DNA of 64,000 bases from Chitinophaga sp. LS1 (GTDB taxonomy: Bacteria > Bacteroidota > Bacteroidia > Chitinophagales > Chitinophagaceae), in contig NZ_CP128362.1 in the NCBI RefSeq assembly GCF_034274695.1, positions 1,550,001-1,614,000 on the forward strand. Direction: 5' to 3'. Numbering within the stretch: the first letter of the stretch is position 1; every line of letters begins with the position of its first letter. Positions 53,297-61,851 of this stretch are shown piece after piece. The notes under the pieces are model-generated. The model was not told the origin of the DNA. It ran no database searches and saw only the letters and a list, made by a program, of their open reading frames with translations. The position numbers and the translations under genes were made by a program.

Positions 53297-53341
53297 ATTC
53301 CTTTGATCCTATTGATTCCTTTGATTTATTATTCCTTTGAT
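53297..53341. repeat. Three 11-bp direct repeats across the dtd 3' end
   Basis: ATTCCTTTGAT at 53297-53307, 53315-53325 and 53331-53341. The last copy overlaps the final codons and stop codon of dtd; the first two are downstream and non-coding. Confidence 0.8.
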
Positions 53342-53781
53342 TTTGTATCGATCAATATTGTAACTGGTCCATCGTTCAGCAGATCTACTTTCATATCAGC
53401 ACCGAAAATACCAGTAGCCACCGGCTTGCCGAGATCCTGACTCAACTGCTGTATCATCTGCTCATACAATGGTATGGCTATATCCGGCTTACTCGCCCGG
53501 ATATATGATGGACGATTCCCTTTCTTTGTCCCTGCGAACAATGTAAATTGACTGACTAATAGTATACCACCATCTACGTCTTTTACCGACAGGTTCATCA
53601 CGCCCTCCGCATCACCAAATACCCGCAGATTGACGAGTTTATTACTTAACCATGTAATGTCTTCTGCATTGTCAGCATCTTCTATCCCTAACAGTACCAG
53701 CAAGCCTGTCTGTATACTACCCGTAGTCTGCTCGTCCACGGTCACAGAGGCCCTGATTACCCGTTGTATAACTGTGCGCAT
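53329..53781 (-). CDS. dtd: D-aminoacyl-tRNA deacylase
   Basis: 150 residues. Family signature: MRTVIQRVIRASVTVD at the N-terminus, GLLVLLGIEDAD, the catalytic SQFTLFAGTKKGNRPSY segment, and the Gly-cisPro loop NDGPVTILID near the end. It removes D-amino acids and glycine from mischarged tRNA. It is 15 bp downstream of a multispan membrane protein gene, so the two are co-transcribed. Its 3' end is tandemly repeated. Confidence 0.95.
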   Translation of the reverse strand: MRTVIQRVIRASVTVDEQTTGSIQTGLLVLLGIEDADNAEDITWLSNKLVNLRVFGDAEGVMNLSVKDVDGGILLVSQFTLFAGTKKGNRPSYIRASKPDIAIPLYEQMIQQLSQDLGKPVATGIFGADMKVDLLNDGPVTILIDTKSKE

Positions 53782-53796
53782 AATGTAATTGTTTAG

Positions 53797-55161
53797 TTAC
53801 TCCCTGTCTGCAATCTCCATGATATCTTCTGCTTCCAGTTCAGGATAGAAAGTCTCAATTAAGAAATAATAATACAGGTATATCAGTGCAAGATAAAATA
53901 TAAAGTAATCATTGAAAGCATATGCTACCGTCAATATATTCAATCCGATCACGATGTACACAAATGCCTTACCAGCAGAGAGTTTCAGGTAAGCACCTAT
54001 TTTGAGTAAATATAAAAATGCAAGTATACTGATCGCCACCAGCCGCAGACCTGTAGGTACAAAGAGCATGGTATAAATATTATAACCTGTGATGACGATA
54101 CCCAATACAATCATTGCAATACGTGCATACCGTCGCTTTGCCTGCAGGTAGCTCGCTGCATTTTTCATATGCGTTTCTCTTTTTTCAGGTGCTAAAAAAC
54201 AATAAATGGCTGCACCAATATTTGCTACAGGCAACAAATGTAACAACAACACCCACGGGCTGTAATGCCCGATAGTCAAGGATCTGCCGGTAATCACATT
54301 GCGTAGCATAATAGCCCCAACATATAAAAAGAAGATAGACGAGATCATAAAGAGAATACTCATGGGCGTAGATTCTTCCGGCATCTGTTGTCCTTCAAAA
54401 AGCATACGCACACGGGTACTCAGGTCACCAATACAACCCATATAACCAAAGAACAATACCATCCACATAAAGAGGTATTCCCACCTGTTGTACACCTGTA
54501 CCTTAGATGGAAGCCGCTCCATGAAATGACGCAGACGGTAACCGTTTTCCACCAGAAACAGGATGACATAATAACACAGCACTTTCATGTACAGTATGAC
54601 CAATGCAGACGACAGGTACACCACCTCTTTCAAAGTTCCTGTGAAAGGATAATTACTGCTGAAAGGATTGCCCGTCTTTGGCAGTAAATAAAATATAGCG
54701 GTAGCCAGCAGCCCCGCAGAGAACTTATTTTCTATACCCATTAGATGATAATGGGTGGTGATTGCGACAATATAAGCCGCGAACAGGTTGAGGTGACCCA
54801 GTGCCCCGGCGGCGGCAGGGTTGCCATCCGGCAAATGGTTCATGAGCATATGCTGCAGAGAAAAAGCAATGCCCGATACCAATACCATGATAAAAAAGTC
54901 CTTCCAACGGCGGCTCACCACAAATTCCCAGCTTAACAGACCTGTAATCGTGAGTGTGTTGACTATATAACCCGGTGCGTGTGGAACAAAAAACAGCAGC
55001 CATGCAATGACGGCTATAATCCAGCCGGATTTCAGAACGCGGAGTTGAGCAGGGTTGAAAAATGTCATAGTCAAGGGTTTGGGTTTATGTATCAGTGCAT
55101 ACAGAGCAGACAACGGTTCATTCCGCGACAGCGAAACACGCGCATTTGCCTGCCCGGTCAT
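53797..55161 (-). CDS. Multispan membrane protein, unknown function
   Basis: 454 residues if translated from 55161; an internal ATG at 55068 gives 423. The upstream start is favoured because AT-rich promoter-like DNA begins only beyond it. About eleven or twelve hydrophobic segments: WIIAVIAWLLFFV, FFIMVLVSGIAFSL, YLFMWMVLFFGYMG, ILFMISSIFFLYVG, and a C-terminal cluster ending YYFLIETFYPE. A soluble loop has GNPFSSNYPF. No transport or enzyme signature was found. Upstream of dtd and divergent from arfB. Confidence 0.65.
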   Translation of the reverse strand: MTGQANARVSLSRNEPLSALYALIHKPKPLTMTFFNPAQLRVLKSGWIIAVIAWLLFFVPHAPGYIVNTLTITGLLSWEFVVSRRWKDFFIMVLVSGIAFSLQHMLMNHLPDGNPAAAGALGHLNLFAAYIVAITTHYHLMGIENKFSAGLLATAIFYLLPKTGNPFSSNYPFTGTLKEVVYLSSALVILYMKVLCYYVILFLVENGYRLRHFMERLPSKVQVYNRWEYLFMWMVLFFGYMGCIGDLSTRVRMLFEGQQMPEESTPMSILFMISSIFFLYVGAIMLRNVITGRSLTIGHYSPWVLLLHLLPVANIGAAIYCFLAPEKRETHMKNAASYLQAKRRYARIAMIVLGIVITGYNIYTMLFVPTGLRLVAISILAFLYLLKIGAYLKLSAGKAFVYIVIGLNILTVAYAFNDYFIFYLALIYLYYYFLIETFYPELEAEDIMEIADRE

Positions 55162-55227
55162 TGAATACTTGTAATAATTGTACCTTTATTAAATTACAAT
55201 AAACAGTTATAAAGAAAAGTTAATTTA

Positions 55228-55626
55228 ATGGACCTCGATCTCACGCCCGAGATTACTTTCCGAACTGCACGCAGCGGAGGTAAGGGCGGACAAAATGTGA
55301 ACAAGGTAGAAACTATGGTAGAGGGGTACTTTGATGTAGCAACATCCCAATTGTTAACCCCCGAACAGAAAGCCCTTGTATTAGAAAAATTAGCCCACCG
55401 ATTGACGAGTGAAGGCCTGGTTCAGGTTAAATCGCAGGAGGAACGGACACAGCTGGGCAACAAGCAGCTGGTGATCAAAAAAATGAACGATCTGGTGCAG
55501 AAAGCGATGATCAGACCTAAAAAACGCGTCGCTACCAAACCTTCCAGAGCTGCCAAAGAAAAGCGGCTAAATCTGAAGAAAATACAATCTGACAAAAAAC
55601 AGCTTCGCCGGAAAGGGCTGGAATAG
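55228..55626 (+). CDS. arfB: Alternative ribosome-rescue peptidyl-tRNA hydrolase ArfB (YaeJ)
   Basis: 132 residues. GGQ catalytic motif at 20-22 within TARSGGKGGQNVNKVET, RF-like helix, and a basic C-terminal tail (KKRVATKPSRAAKEKRLNLKKIQSDKKQLRRKG) that enters the empty mRNA channel of stalled ribosomes. It releases nascent chains without a stop codon. Distinct from RF2 by its small size. Immediately upstream of a flippase gene on the same strand (25 bp). Confidence 0.94.
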   Translation: MDLDLTPEITFRTARSGGKGGQNVNKVETMVEGYFDVATSQLLTPEQKALVLEKLAHRLTSEGLVQVKSQEERTQLGNKQLVIKKMNDLVQKAMIRPKKRVATKPSRAAKEKRLNLKKIQSDKKQLRRKGLE

Positions 55627-55651
55627 TTAATTTTGGTAAAAATACAGGGCA

Positions 55652-57172
55652 TTGAGTAGTATTAAATCACTGGCAGGACAGACCATCTATTACGGCTTTA
55701 GTAACATCGCTAGCAAGTTGCTGAATTACTTTCTGACTCCCCTTTACCTGGAATTAATGACCCAGGCGGCATATGGGGAAATGTCTACTGTATATGCCTA
55801 TGTCCCTTTCTTGAATATTATTCTCACGTATGGGATGGAGACGGCCTTCTTCCGCTTTGCCAAGCAGGAGAACAAGACGCAGGTGCTGAGTACATCTATG
55901 TTTTCCCTTATTTTTACCACTATTGGTTTTACTATACTGCTGCTCCTGATGCGGGGAACGGTCATCAATTCTTACATGGGTTCACTGGGGGGATTGAAAG
56001 GGCATCCCTGGTTTTATACATGGGTGGTATTAATTATGGCATTTGATGCGCTCACGGCGATTCCTTTTGCCCAGTTGCGATTGGAAAACCGGCCTATCAG
56101 GTATGCCATGATCCGCCTGTCTGGTATTATTACCACGATCCTGTTCAATATCTTCTTTTTGGTCGTACTGCCTAAGTTTGCTCCTAATGTAGTGAATACC
56201 AGCAACCAGGTAGGGTTCATTTACATGAGCAATATGCTGGGGAGTGGGGTGACCTTATTATTATTTTTACCACAATTACTGAAGATAAAGCCCAACTTCG
56301 ATTTCACCCTTTGGAAGAAGATCCTCAACTATTCATTGCCACTGGTCATCTTCGGGATGGCAGGTATGGTAAACGAAACGTTTGACAGGGCCTGGTTCCT
56401 GCCGGAATTCCTGCCAGGGAATAATATGGAAGTGAAGAAACAGCTGATCGGTATCTATGCCGCCAACTATAAACTGGCGATCCTGATCACGATGTTCATA
56501 CAAGCTTTCAAGTTAGGGGCGGAGCCTTTCTTTTTTAAGCAGGCAGAGGGGAAAGATCCACAGCGAACGTACGCGAGGATTATGAAATTGTTCGTCATCC
56601 TGTTGTGTTTTATGTTCTTATTCGTGAGTCTTTATCTGAATATATGGAAGATCTTCCTGCGGAAACCAGTGTACTATCCAGGTATGAAGATAGTACCGGT
56701 GTTGTTGCTGGCAAATATGTTCCTGGGTATTTATTATAACCTGACCATTTGGTTTAAGCTGACAGACAAGACGAAGAGCGGGGCGGTTATTACCCTGATC
56801 ACTGCGGCGGCTACGTTCTTCTTTAACTGGTGGTGGATTCCGATATTCGGTTATTTCGGTGCGGCGCTGGCTACCATGGTATGCTATTTTATACAGATGG
56901 CGATTTGCTATTCATGGGGACAGAAGCATTATCCTATTCCTTATCATTTGCCAAAGATTATCACTTATATAGGAAGTGCGGTATTGGTGTATTATGTGTT
57001 TGATTTGCTAAACAGGACGATTTTGTCTCCGGGTGATGTGTATGCGGCAAAGCCGGGGAATTTGCTGGTGGCGACGGTGTTGTTTTTGGCGTATGTGTGG
57101 TTCCTGTTGAAAATGGAGAAGAAGGAGTTTGGGAGGTTGCCGGTGGTGGGGAGGTTTATTGCGAAATTATAG
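55652..57172 (+). CDS. Polysaccharide flippase (MATE/Wzx-like)
   Basis: 506 residues starting at TTG 55652 (no suitable ATG near). Fourteen predicted membrane helices in Wzx/MOP-superfamily pattern: GQTIYYGFSNIASKLLNYFLTPLYLELM, AYVPFLNIILTYGMETAFFRFAKQE, LPLVIFGMAGMVNETFDRAWFLPEF, AYKLAILITMFIQAFKLGAEPFFFKQ-type segment, and a charged short C-terminus. Such proteins flip undecaprenyl-linked sugar units to the outer leaflet. No glycosyltransferase cluster is nearby, but the WecA-like gene at 21 kb is in the same region. Confidence 0.87.
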   Translation: MSSIKSLAGQTIYYGFSNIASKLLNYFLTPLYLELMTQAAYGEMSTVYAYVPFLNIILTYGMETAFFRFAKQENKTQVLSTSMFSLIFTTIGFTILLLLMRGTVINSYMGSLGGLKGHPWFYTWVVLIMAFDALTAIPFAQLRLENRPIRYAMIRLSGIITTILFNIFFLVVLPKFAPNVVNTSNQVGFIYMSNMLGSGVTLLLFLPQLLKIKPNFDFTLWKKILNYSLPLVIFGMAGMVNETFDRAWFLPEFLPGNNMEVKKQLIGIYAANYKLAILITMFIQAFKLGAEPFFFKQAEGKDPQRTYARIMKLFVILLCFMFLFVSLYLNIWKIFLRKPVYYPGMKIVPVLLLANMFLGIYYNLTIWFKLTDKTKSGAVITLITAAATFFFNWWWIPIFGYFGAALATMVCYFIQMAICYSWGQKHYPIPYHLPKIITYIGSAVLVYYVFDLLNRTILSPGDVYAAKPGNLLVATVLFLAYVWFLLKMEKKEFGRLPVVGRFIAKL

Positions 57173-57185
57173 TTCTGGCATTTTT

Positions 57186-57228
57186 GCGTCCAGATGGGAC
57201 AGAGCTTCGCTCTGTCCCATCTGGACGC
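57186..57228. repeat. 20-bp-arm perfect hairpin (first of a pair)
   Basis: Arms 57186-57205 and 57209-57228, loop TTC. No T-tract on the 3' side of either strand. Convergent junction between the flippase and MBL genes. Confidence 0.85.
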
Positions 57229-57234
57229 GGTCCC

Positions 57235-57273
57235 GATTTTTTGGTGATTGGCTGAGCCAATCACCAAAAAATC
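57235..57273. terminator. Second hairpin of the pair, bidirectional terminator
   Basis: Arms 57235-57252 and 57256-57273 (18 bp, perfect), loop TGA; ATTTTTT and AAAAAAT ends give U-rich 3' sides on both strands. Confidence 0.75.
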
Positions 57274-57279
57274 CGGAGA

Positions 57280-57915
57280 TTACAGGAACGGATTATGCTT
57301 CTTCTCATACCCTATCGTCGTCTCTTTTCCATGACCGGGCCAAACACTTACTTCATCCGGCAATACGAACAATTTCGTCTCTATACTGTTAATTAAAGTT
57401 TGATGATCACCACCAGGCAGGTCAGTACGACCAACACTCTGGTAAAACAGCACATCCCCACCAATCACAAACCCCTGCTTTGCGCAATAAAAACATACAC
57501 TTCCGGGAGAATGCCCTGGTGTCAACAACACCTCCAGCTCATTATCTCCAAACTGTATCTTTTCCCCATCTTCAAAATATCTGGCCGGTGCCGGCGAAGC
57601 CTCAAAGGGTACCCCATACATCTGCCCTAATTCCGGTGAGCGCTCCAACACCACTGCATCCAGCGGATGGATCTCAAGCCCCACTCCATACGTATCAGCC
57701 ACCAGTTTATTACCAAAAATATGGTCCAGATGACAGTGCGTATTCAACAAGCGGGTAACATTTAGTCCCTCTTTTTCGATATATGTTAGTAATTCTTTTC
57801 TTTCCGACTCAAAATAACAGCCCGGGTCTATAATTATACATTCCTTTTTTTCGTTTAAGAGCAAATAGGTATTTTCCTGAAACGGATTAAAGGTGAAATG
57901 TTTGATTTCAAGCAT
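57280..57915 (-). CDS. MBL-fold metallo-hydrolase (glyoxalase II-like)
   Basis: 211 residues. Dizinc site: THCHLDHIFG with H60, H62, D64, H65; GHSPGSVCFY (third ligand His); FVIGGDVLFY (bridging Asp); VWPGHGKETTIG (final His). The family includes hydroxyacylglutathione hydrolases and YcbL-type enzymes. Size fits YcbL/GloB-like proteins without the C-terminal glutathione-binding domain, so the substrate is uncertain. Divergent from the giant TolB-like gene. Confidence 0.9.
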   Translation of the reverse strand: MLEIKHFTFNPFQENTYLLLNEKKECIIIDPGCYFESERKELLTYIEKEGLNVTRLLNTHCHLDHIFGNKLVADTYGVGLEIHPLDAVVLERSPELGQMYGVPFEASPAPARYFEDGEKIQFGDNELEVLLTPGHSPGSVCFYCAKQGFVIGGDVLFYQSVGRTDLPGGDHQTLINSIETKLFVLPDEVSVWPGHGKETTIGYEKKHNPFL

Positions 57916-57971
57916 TGTTACCGATTTTTGTTACTTTTAATTAAGAACGCAATATTATCAATACTTTCTGT

Positions 57972-60900
57972 ATGAACAGACTTATTACCAGGTTATTATT
58001 TACCGGTACCCTATTACTTGGCCCGTTTCTCCTCATGGCGCAGACCAATAGCGTGGAATTTGGACAGAACCGCATACAGCATAAGAACTTTAAATGGCGT
58101 TACTATCAAACCAGCCATTTCAATACTTATTTCAGCCAAAACGGTCTTGAGTTGGGGAAATACGTCGCTCAGGTTGCAGAAAAGGAGTTACCCCAGCTGG
58201 AAGAGTTTATGGAGTTCACCTTCCGTCAGAAAGTGAACATCGTTGTATACAATTCCTTTGGGGAAATGAAGCAATCAAATATAGGCATTGGCGTTGACTG
58301 GCAAAACACCGGTGGGGTAACCAAGCTGGTGGGGAATAAGCTGATAGTATACTTTGATGGCAACCATGAGCACCTGCGTTCCCTCATCCGCCAGGGTATT
58401 GCCCGTGTGATGCTTGAAAACCTCCTGTTCGGAGAAGATATTGGTGAGTTCGCAGGCAATGCAGTACTGATCGACTTTCCAAAGTGGTACACAGATGGAT
58501 TCATTGCATATGCTGCTGAAAACTGGAACACCACCCTCGACGATCAGCTCAAAGATGCTGTACAGTCCAACAAGTATAAAAACTTTTACCAGTTCGCCTA
58601 CGAACAACCTCTACTAGCTGGCCATGCGTTCTGGTATTATGTAGAAAGTAAATATGGTAAAGACGCTGTTCCTTACCTCATGTATATCTCCCGCATTAAC
58701 AGGGGTCTGAAAAAAGGCTTTGAGCAGGTGCTGAACACCAAGCCTAAAGCTGCCCTGAAAGACTTCTTCGTATACAACACCAAGCGCTATCAGGACGATA
58801 ACCGCCGCCGTCGCCAATCGACCAAAGGCCGTACCATTGCCGTGAAAGAACTGGGTAAAACCGATTACTTCCGCTTCCAGGCCAATCCTAAGAATGCCAG
58901 CTTTGCTGTTGTATCTTATACCAAAGGATTTTACAAAGTACAGTTGCAGACGGGTGAAGACAATCCTACCACCCTGCTGAAGAACGGTGTGCGTATGCAG
59001 GCAAACCAAATGGATCCTAACTACCCACTGCTGGCATGGAACCAGAAAGGTAACCGCCTCGCTATCGTATACGAATCAGAAGGCATGACCAAACTGATGG
59101 TATATGACCTGATCACCAAAACAAGAATGAAATATGACCTGAATAAGTTTGACAGGGTGATCGATATGAAGTACTTCTTCGAATTCGACAACTCACTGTT
59201 GCTCTCCGCTGTGAAAAATGGTCATACCGATATCTACGTTTACAGCATCAACAAGAATACGATCGAACAGATTACTAACGATGTGTATGACGACCTCGAT
59301 CCGTCTTTCGTAGCCTTCCCAGGTAAGAGCGGTATCATCTTCTCTTCCAACAGGCCTTCACCTACTGCCAAAGGTGGTGATACCACCCTGCCGGCAGGAC
59401 ATTACAACATCTTCCTGGTTGACAACTGGAACAAGAGCGCGGACAAACAAATCACCCAGCTTTCCAATATGAAATATGGTGATGCACGCAACCCGCTTCA
59501 ATATAATACCACACACTTTACCTTTGTATCCGACGCTAACGGTATCCGTAACCGTTATGCCGGTTTCTTCAGGACAGAAAGAGCCGGAGTTGACTCCCTC
59601 TTCTTTGTAGGTAATGAGATCCTGCATAACCCGGATCCATTGGAACTGGATTCTGCCCTGCAGGAATATGGTGCCAATGCACCAGATAGTGTGATGGCGG
59701 TATCTATTACGAAAGACTCTACTTATACTTTCCCACTCAGCAACTATTCTTATGGTATTAAGGAAACAAGGGGCGCCGGCGATCAAAGCGAGGTTTCCCA
59801 GGTGATCCAGCAATATGGCTATAAGATCCTGCAGAAGCTGAAAGTAGATACCATTTCCCTGAAGAAGCGTAATGTGAGCGATCGCCCTACGGCTTATCGT
59901 GCGTATGTAATGCACCAGGATAGTATCCGGCTGGGACTGCCTACTTACAAAAGTCCGCAGGCGCCTAAGAAGGATACAGTAAAACATAATGACTTCTTCC
60001 AGAGTGAGTTTGGCAATGAGCCGCAGGATACTACCAATAGAAATCTTACCGGCAACAATGCAACCGCAGATATGTCTGGCAATGGTAATCCGATCAAAAT
60101 ACCTATTGAGCCATTGCTGAAGAAAGCGAAGCTGCTGCCTTACAAGTGGAAATTTGCTTCTGACTACCTCATCCTGCAACTGGATAACTCTGTATTGGTG
60201 AACAGGTATCAGCCGTTTACCGGGCAGCCTTCTGGTCCGATCCAGTTGTCAGATCCGCTGAATGGTATGATCCGTTTAGGAGTGAGTGACCTGATGGAAG
60301 ATATCAAGATCAATGGTGGTTTCCGCATTCCATCTTCACTGGATGGTACAGAGTACTTCCTCTCTGCTTCTTATCTGAAAAAACGCTTTGACTATAAATT
60401 CACTTACTACCGTAAGGTGGCGAAATATACAGGTACCGGTACAGATAGTTCAGGAACTGTGCTGATTGATTATCCTGCCAAGATGAAGACAAACCTGTGG
60501 CAGGTAGAGGTGAAATATCCGTTTGACGAAGCACGCAGCATTCGTCTGCAGGTAGGTTACCGTGTAGATAAGTTTGTGATTGCAGCTTCTGACCAGAACT
60601 CATTGAAATGGCCTGATTACCAGGATAAATATGTACTGAGCCGTTTGGAATATGTGTACGATAATACCATCAATCCTGCCATCAACATCTGGCATGGTAC
60701 GAGGTATAAGATCTATGGTGAAGCATGGGCGAAAATAGCGGGTAATATCAATGAGGCGTTTGGAACAACAGATGCCACCGGCAAGGGTAGATTTACTTAC
60801 AACATGGGGATCGATGCCCGTCACTATGAGTCTATCTATCGTAACTTTATCTGGGCCACCCGTTTCTCTATGGATGTGTCATGGGGTACCAGGAAGCTGT

Positions 60901-61397
60901 TGTATTATTTAGGTGGTACGGACAACTGGCTGAATCCTAAGATCAATACAAATACACCGGTAGCGACAAATGCAAGTTATGCTTATCAGACGCTGGCTAC
61001 GCCGCTGCGTGGATATAAGCAGAATGCAAAGAATGGTAATAACGTGATGGTGTTTAACTCTGAGTTACGCTTGCCAGTGTTTGCAACATTCCTGCAAAGG
61101 CCGATTAACTCAGCGTTGTTGAGGAACTTCCAGCTGACACAGTTTATTGATATTGGTACAGCATGGAATGAGAAGCTGAGCTTTAAGGATGCGAATTATA
61201 CTTATTATACTGGTAGTGATGGAACGATTAGTGTGAAGGTGAAAGAAGGTTTCCTTGGGCCGTTTGTAGGAGGATATGGATTTGGTGCGAGAACAACCAT
61301 TGCAGGGTATTTCCTGAGAGTTGATGCGGGATGGCCGGCGATTGCGTTCTTTAGAGGAAGTCCGATCTGGTATTTTGGTATGGGAGTTGACTTCTGA
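57972..61397 (+). CDS. Giant surface protein: degenerate peptidase-MA-like domain, TolB-like propeller, outer membrane barrel
   Basis: 1141 residues. Signal peptide (cleaved near LMAQ-TN). Residues 25-260 resemble the gluzincin/peptidase MA-like domain, but the HExxH position reads QGIAR (141-145) and the third-ligand region reads WYTDGFIAY (172-180), so catalysis is probably lost. A beta-propeller with PD40/TolB-like motifs follows (about 290-520: LLAWNQKGNRLAIVYESEGMTKLMVYDL; DLDPSFVAFPGKSGIIFSSNRPS). Last third (about 730-1141) has aromatic strand alternation of an Omp85-like barrel, ending YFGMGVDF. Function unknown. Confidence 0.78.
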   Translation: MNRLITRLLFTGTLLLGPFLLMAQTNSVEFGQNRIQHKNFKWRYYQTSHFNTYFSQNGLELGKYVAQVAEKELPQLEEFMEFTFRQKVNIVVYNSFGEMKQSNIGIGVDWQNTGGVTKLVGNKLIVYFDGNHEHLRSLIRQGIARVMLENLLFGEDIGEFAGNAVLIDFPKWYTDGFIAYAAENWNTTLDDQLKDAVQSNKYKNFYQFAYEQPLLAGHAFWYYVESKYGKDAVPYLMYISRINRGLKKGFEQVLNTKPKAALKDFFVYNTKRYQDDNRRRRQSTKGRTIAVKELGKTDYFRFQANPKNASFAVVSYTKGFYKVQLQTGEDNPTTLLKNGVRMQANQMDPNYPLLAWNQKGNRLAIVYESEGMTKLMVYDLITKTRMKYDLNKFDRVIDMKYFFEFDNSLLLSAVKNGHTDIYVYSINKNTIEQITNDVYDDLDPSFVAFPGKSGIIFSSNRPSPTAKGGDTTLPAGHYNIFLVDNWNKSADKQITQLSNMKYGDARNPLQYNTTHFTFVSDANGIRNRYAGFFRTERAGVDSLFFVGNEILHNPDPLELDSALQEYGANAPDSVMAVSITKDSTYTFPLSNYSYGIKETRGAGDQSEVSQVIQQYGYKILQKLKVDTISLKKRNVSDRPTAYRAYVMHQDSIRLGLPTYKSPQAPKKDTVKHNDFFQSEFGNEPQDTTNRNLTGNNATADMSGNGNPIKIPIEPLLKKAKLLPYKWKFASDYLILQLDNSVLVNRYQPFTGQPSGPIQLSDPLNGMIRLGVSDLMEDIKINGGFRIPSSLDGTEYFLSASYLKKRFDYKFTYYRKVAKYTGTGTDSSGTVLIDYPAKMKTNLWQVEVKYPFDEARSIRLQVGYRVDKFVIAASDQNSLKWPDYQDKYVLSRLEYVYDNTINPAINIWHGTRYKIYGEAWAKIAGNINEAFGTTDATGKGRFTYNMGIDARHYESIYRNFIWATRFSMDVSWGTRKLLYYLGGTDNWLNPKINTNTPVATNASYAYQTLATPLRGYKQNAKNGNNVMVFNSELRLPVFATFLQRPINSALLRNFQLTQFIDIGTAWNEKLSFKDANYTYYTGSDGTISVKVKEGFLGPFVGGYGFGARTTIAGYFLRVDAGWPAIAFFRGSPIWYFGMGVDF

Positions 61398-61415
61398 TTT
61401 TCCTGATAATATTGC

Positions 61416-61457
61416 AAATAAAAACGCTTTTGCCTTGCGGCAAAAGCGTTTTTATTT
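61416..61457. terminator. Terminator between the TolB-like and dgkA genes
   Basis: Perfect 19-bp stem, arms 61416-61434 and 61439-61457, loop TTGC, with AAATAAAAA / TTTTTATTT ends; bidirectional. Confidence 0.88.
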
Positions 61458-61482
61458 TAGGCGGGTCTGGCCAGCGGCCGGC

Positions 61483-61836
61483 TTAAAAGTAGGGGATGAA
61501 GATAAGCGCACCGACTATGATGGCGATGATGGCTGCGATTAATACGGCCCCTGCCGCTACATCCTTTATCCATTTCACGCGGGGATGATAGTCGGGTGCT
61601 ACGTGATCCATTACCTTTTCCAGCACAGTATTTATCATTTCGGTGATCCAAACGATTCCTATCATGATGAGGATGGCAATCCACTGCATGTTTGTGATGC
61701 GGAAATAAAAGCCTGCACCAACAACGATAATCGTTGCAATGAAGTGCAGCAGGGCGTGTGGTTCAGAGCGAACAAACGCGATAATACCAGCAATCGCAAA
61801 TCCAAAACTGCGCAGTCGTTTTTTGAGATAACTCAT
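61483..61836 (-). CDS. dgkA: Diacylglycerol kinase / undecaprenol kinase (DgkA family)
   Basis: 117 residues, three membrane helices. KRLRSFGFAIAGIIAFVRSEPHALLHF at the N-terminus, the active-site region GIVWITEMINTVLEKVMDHV with the conserved EMINTxxE, and KDVAAGAVLIAAIIAII. Bacteroidota/Gram-positive-type members phosphorylate undecaprenol. The creD gene is 15 bp upstream on the same strand, so they share a transcript. Confidence 0.92.
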   Translation of the reverse strand: MSYLKKRLRSFGFAIAGIIAFVRSEPHALLHFIATIIVVGAGFYFRITNMQWIAILIMIGIVWITEMINTVLEKVMDHVAPDYHPRVKWIKDVAAGAVLIAAIIAIIVGALIFIPYF

Positions 61837-61851
61837 AGTTTTAAAGTAATC

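Noticed and set aside
59358..60179. 273-codon minus-strand frame opposite the TolB-like gene
   Set aside because: Shadow frame without domain or promoter.
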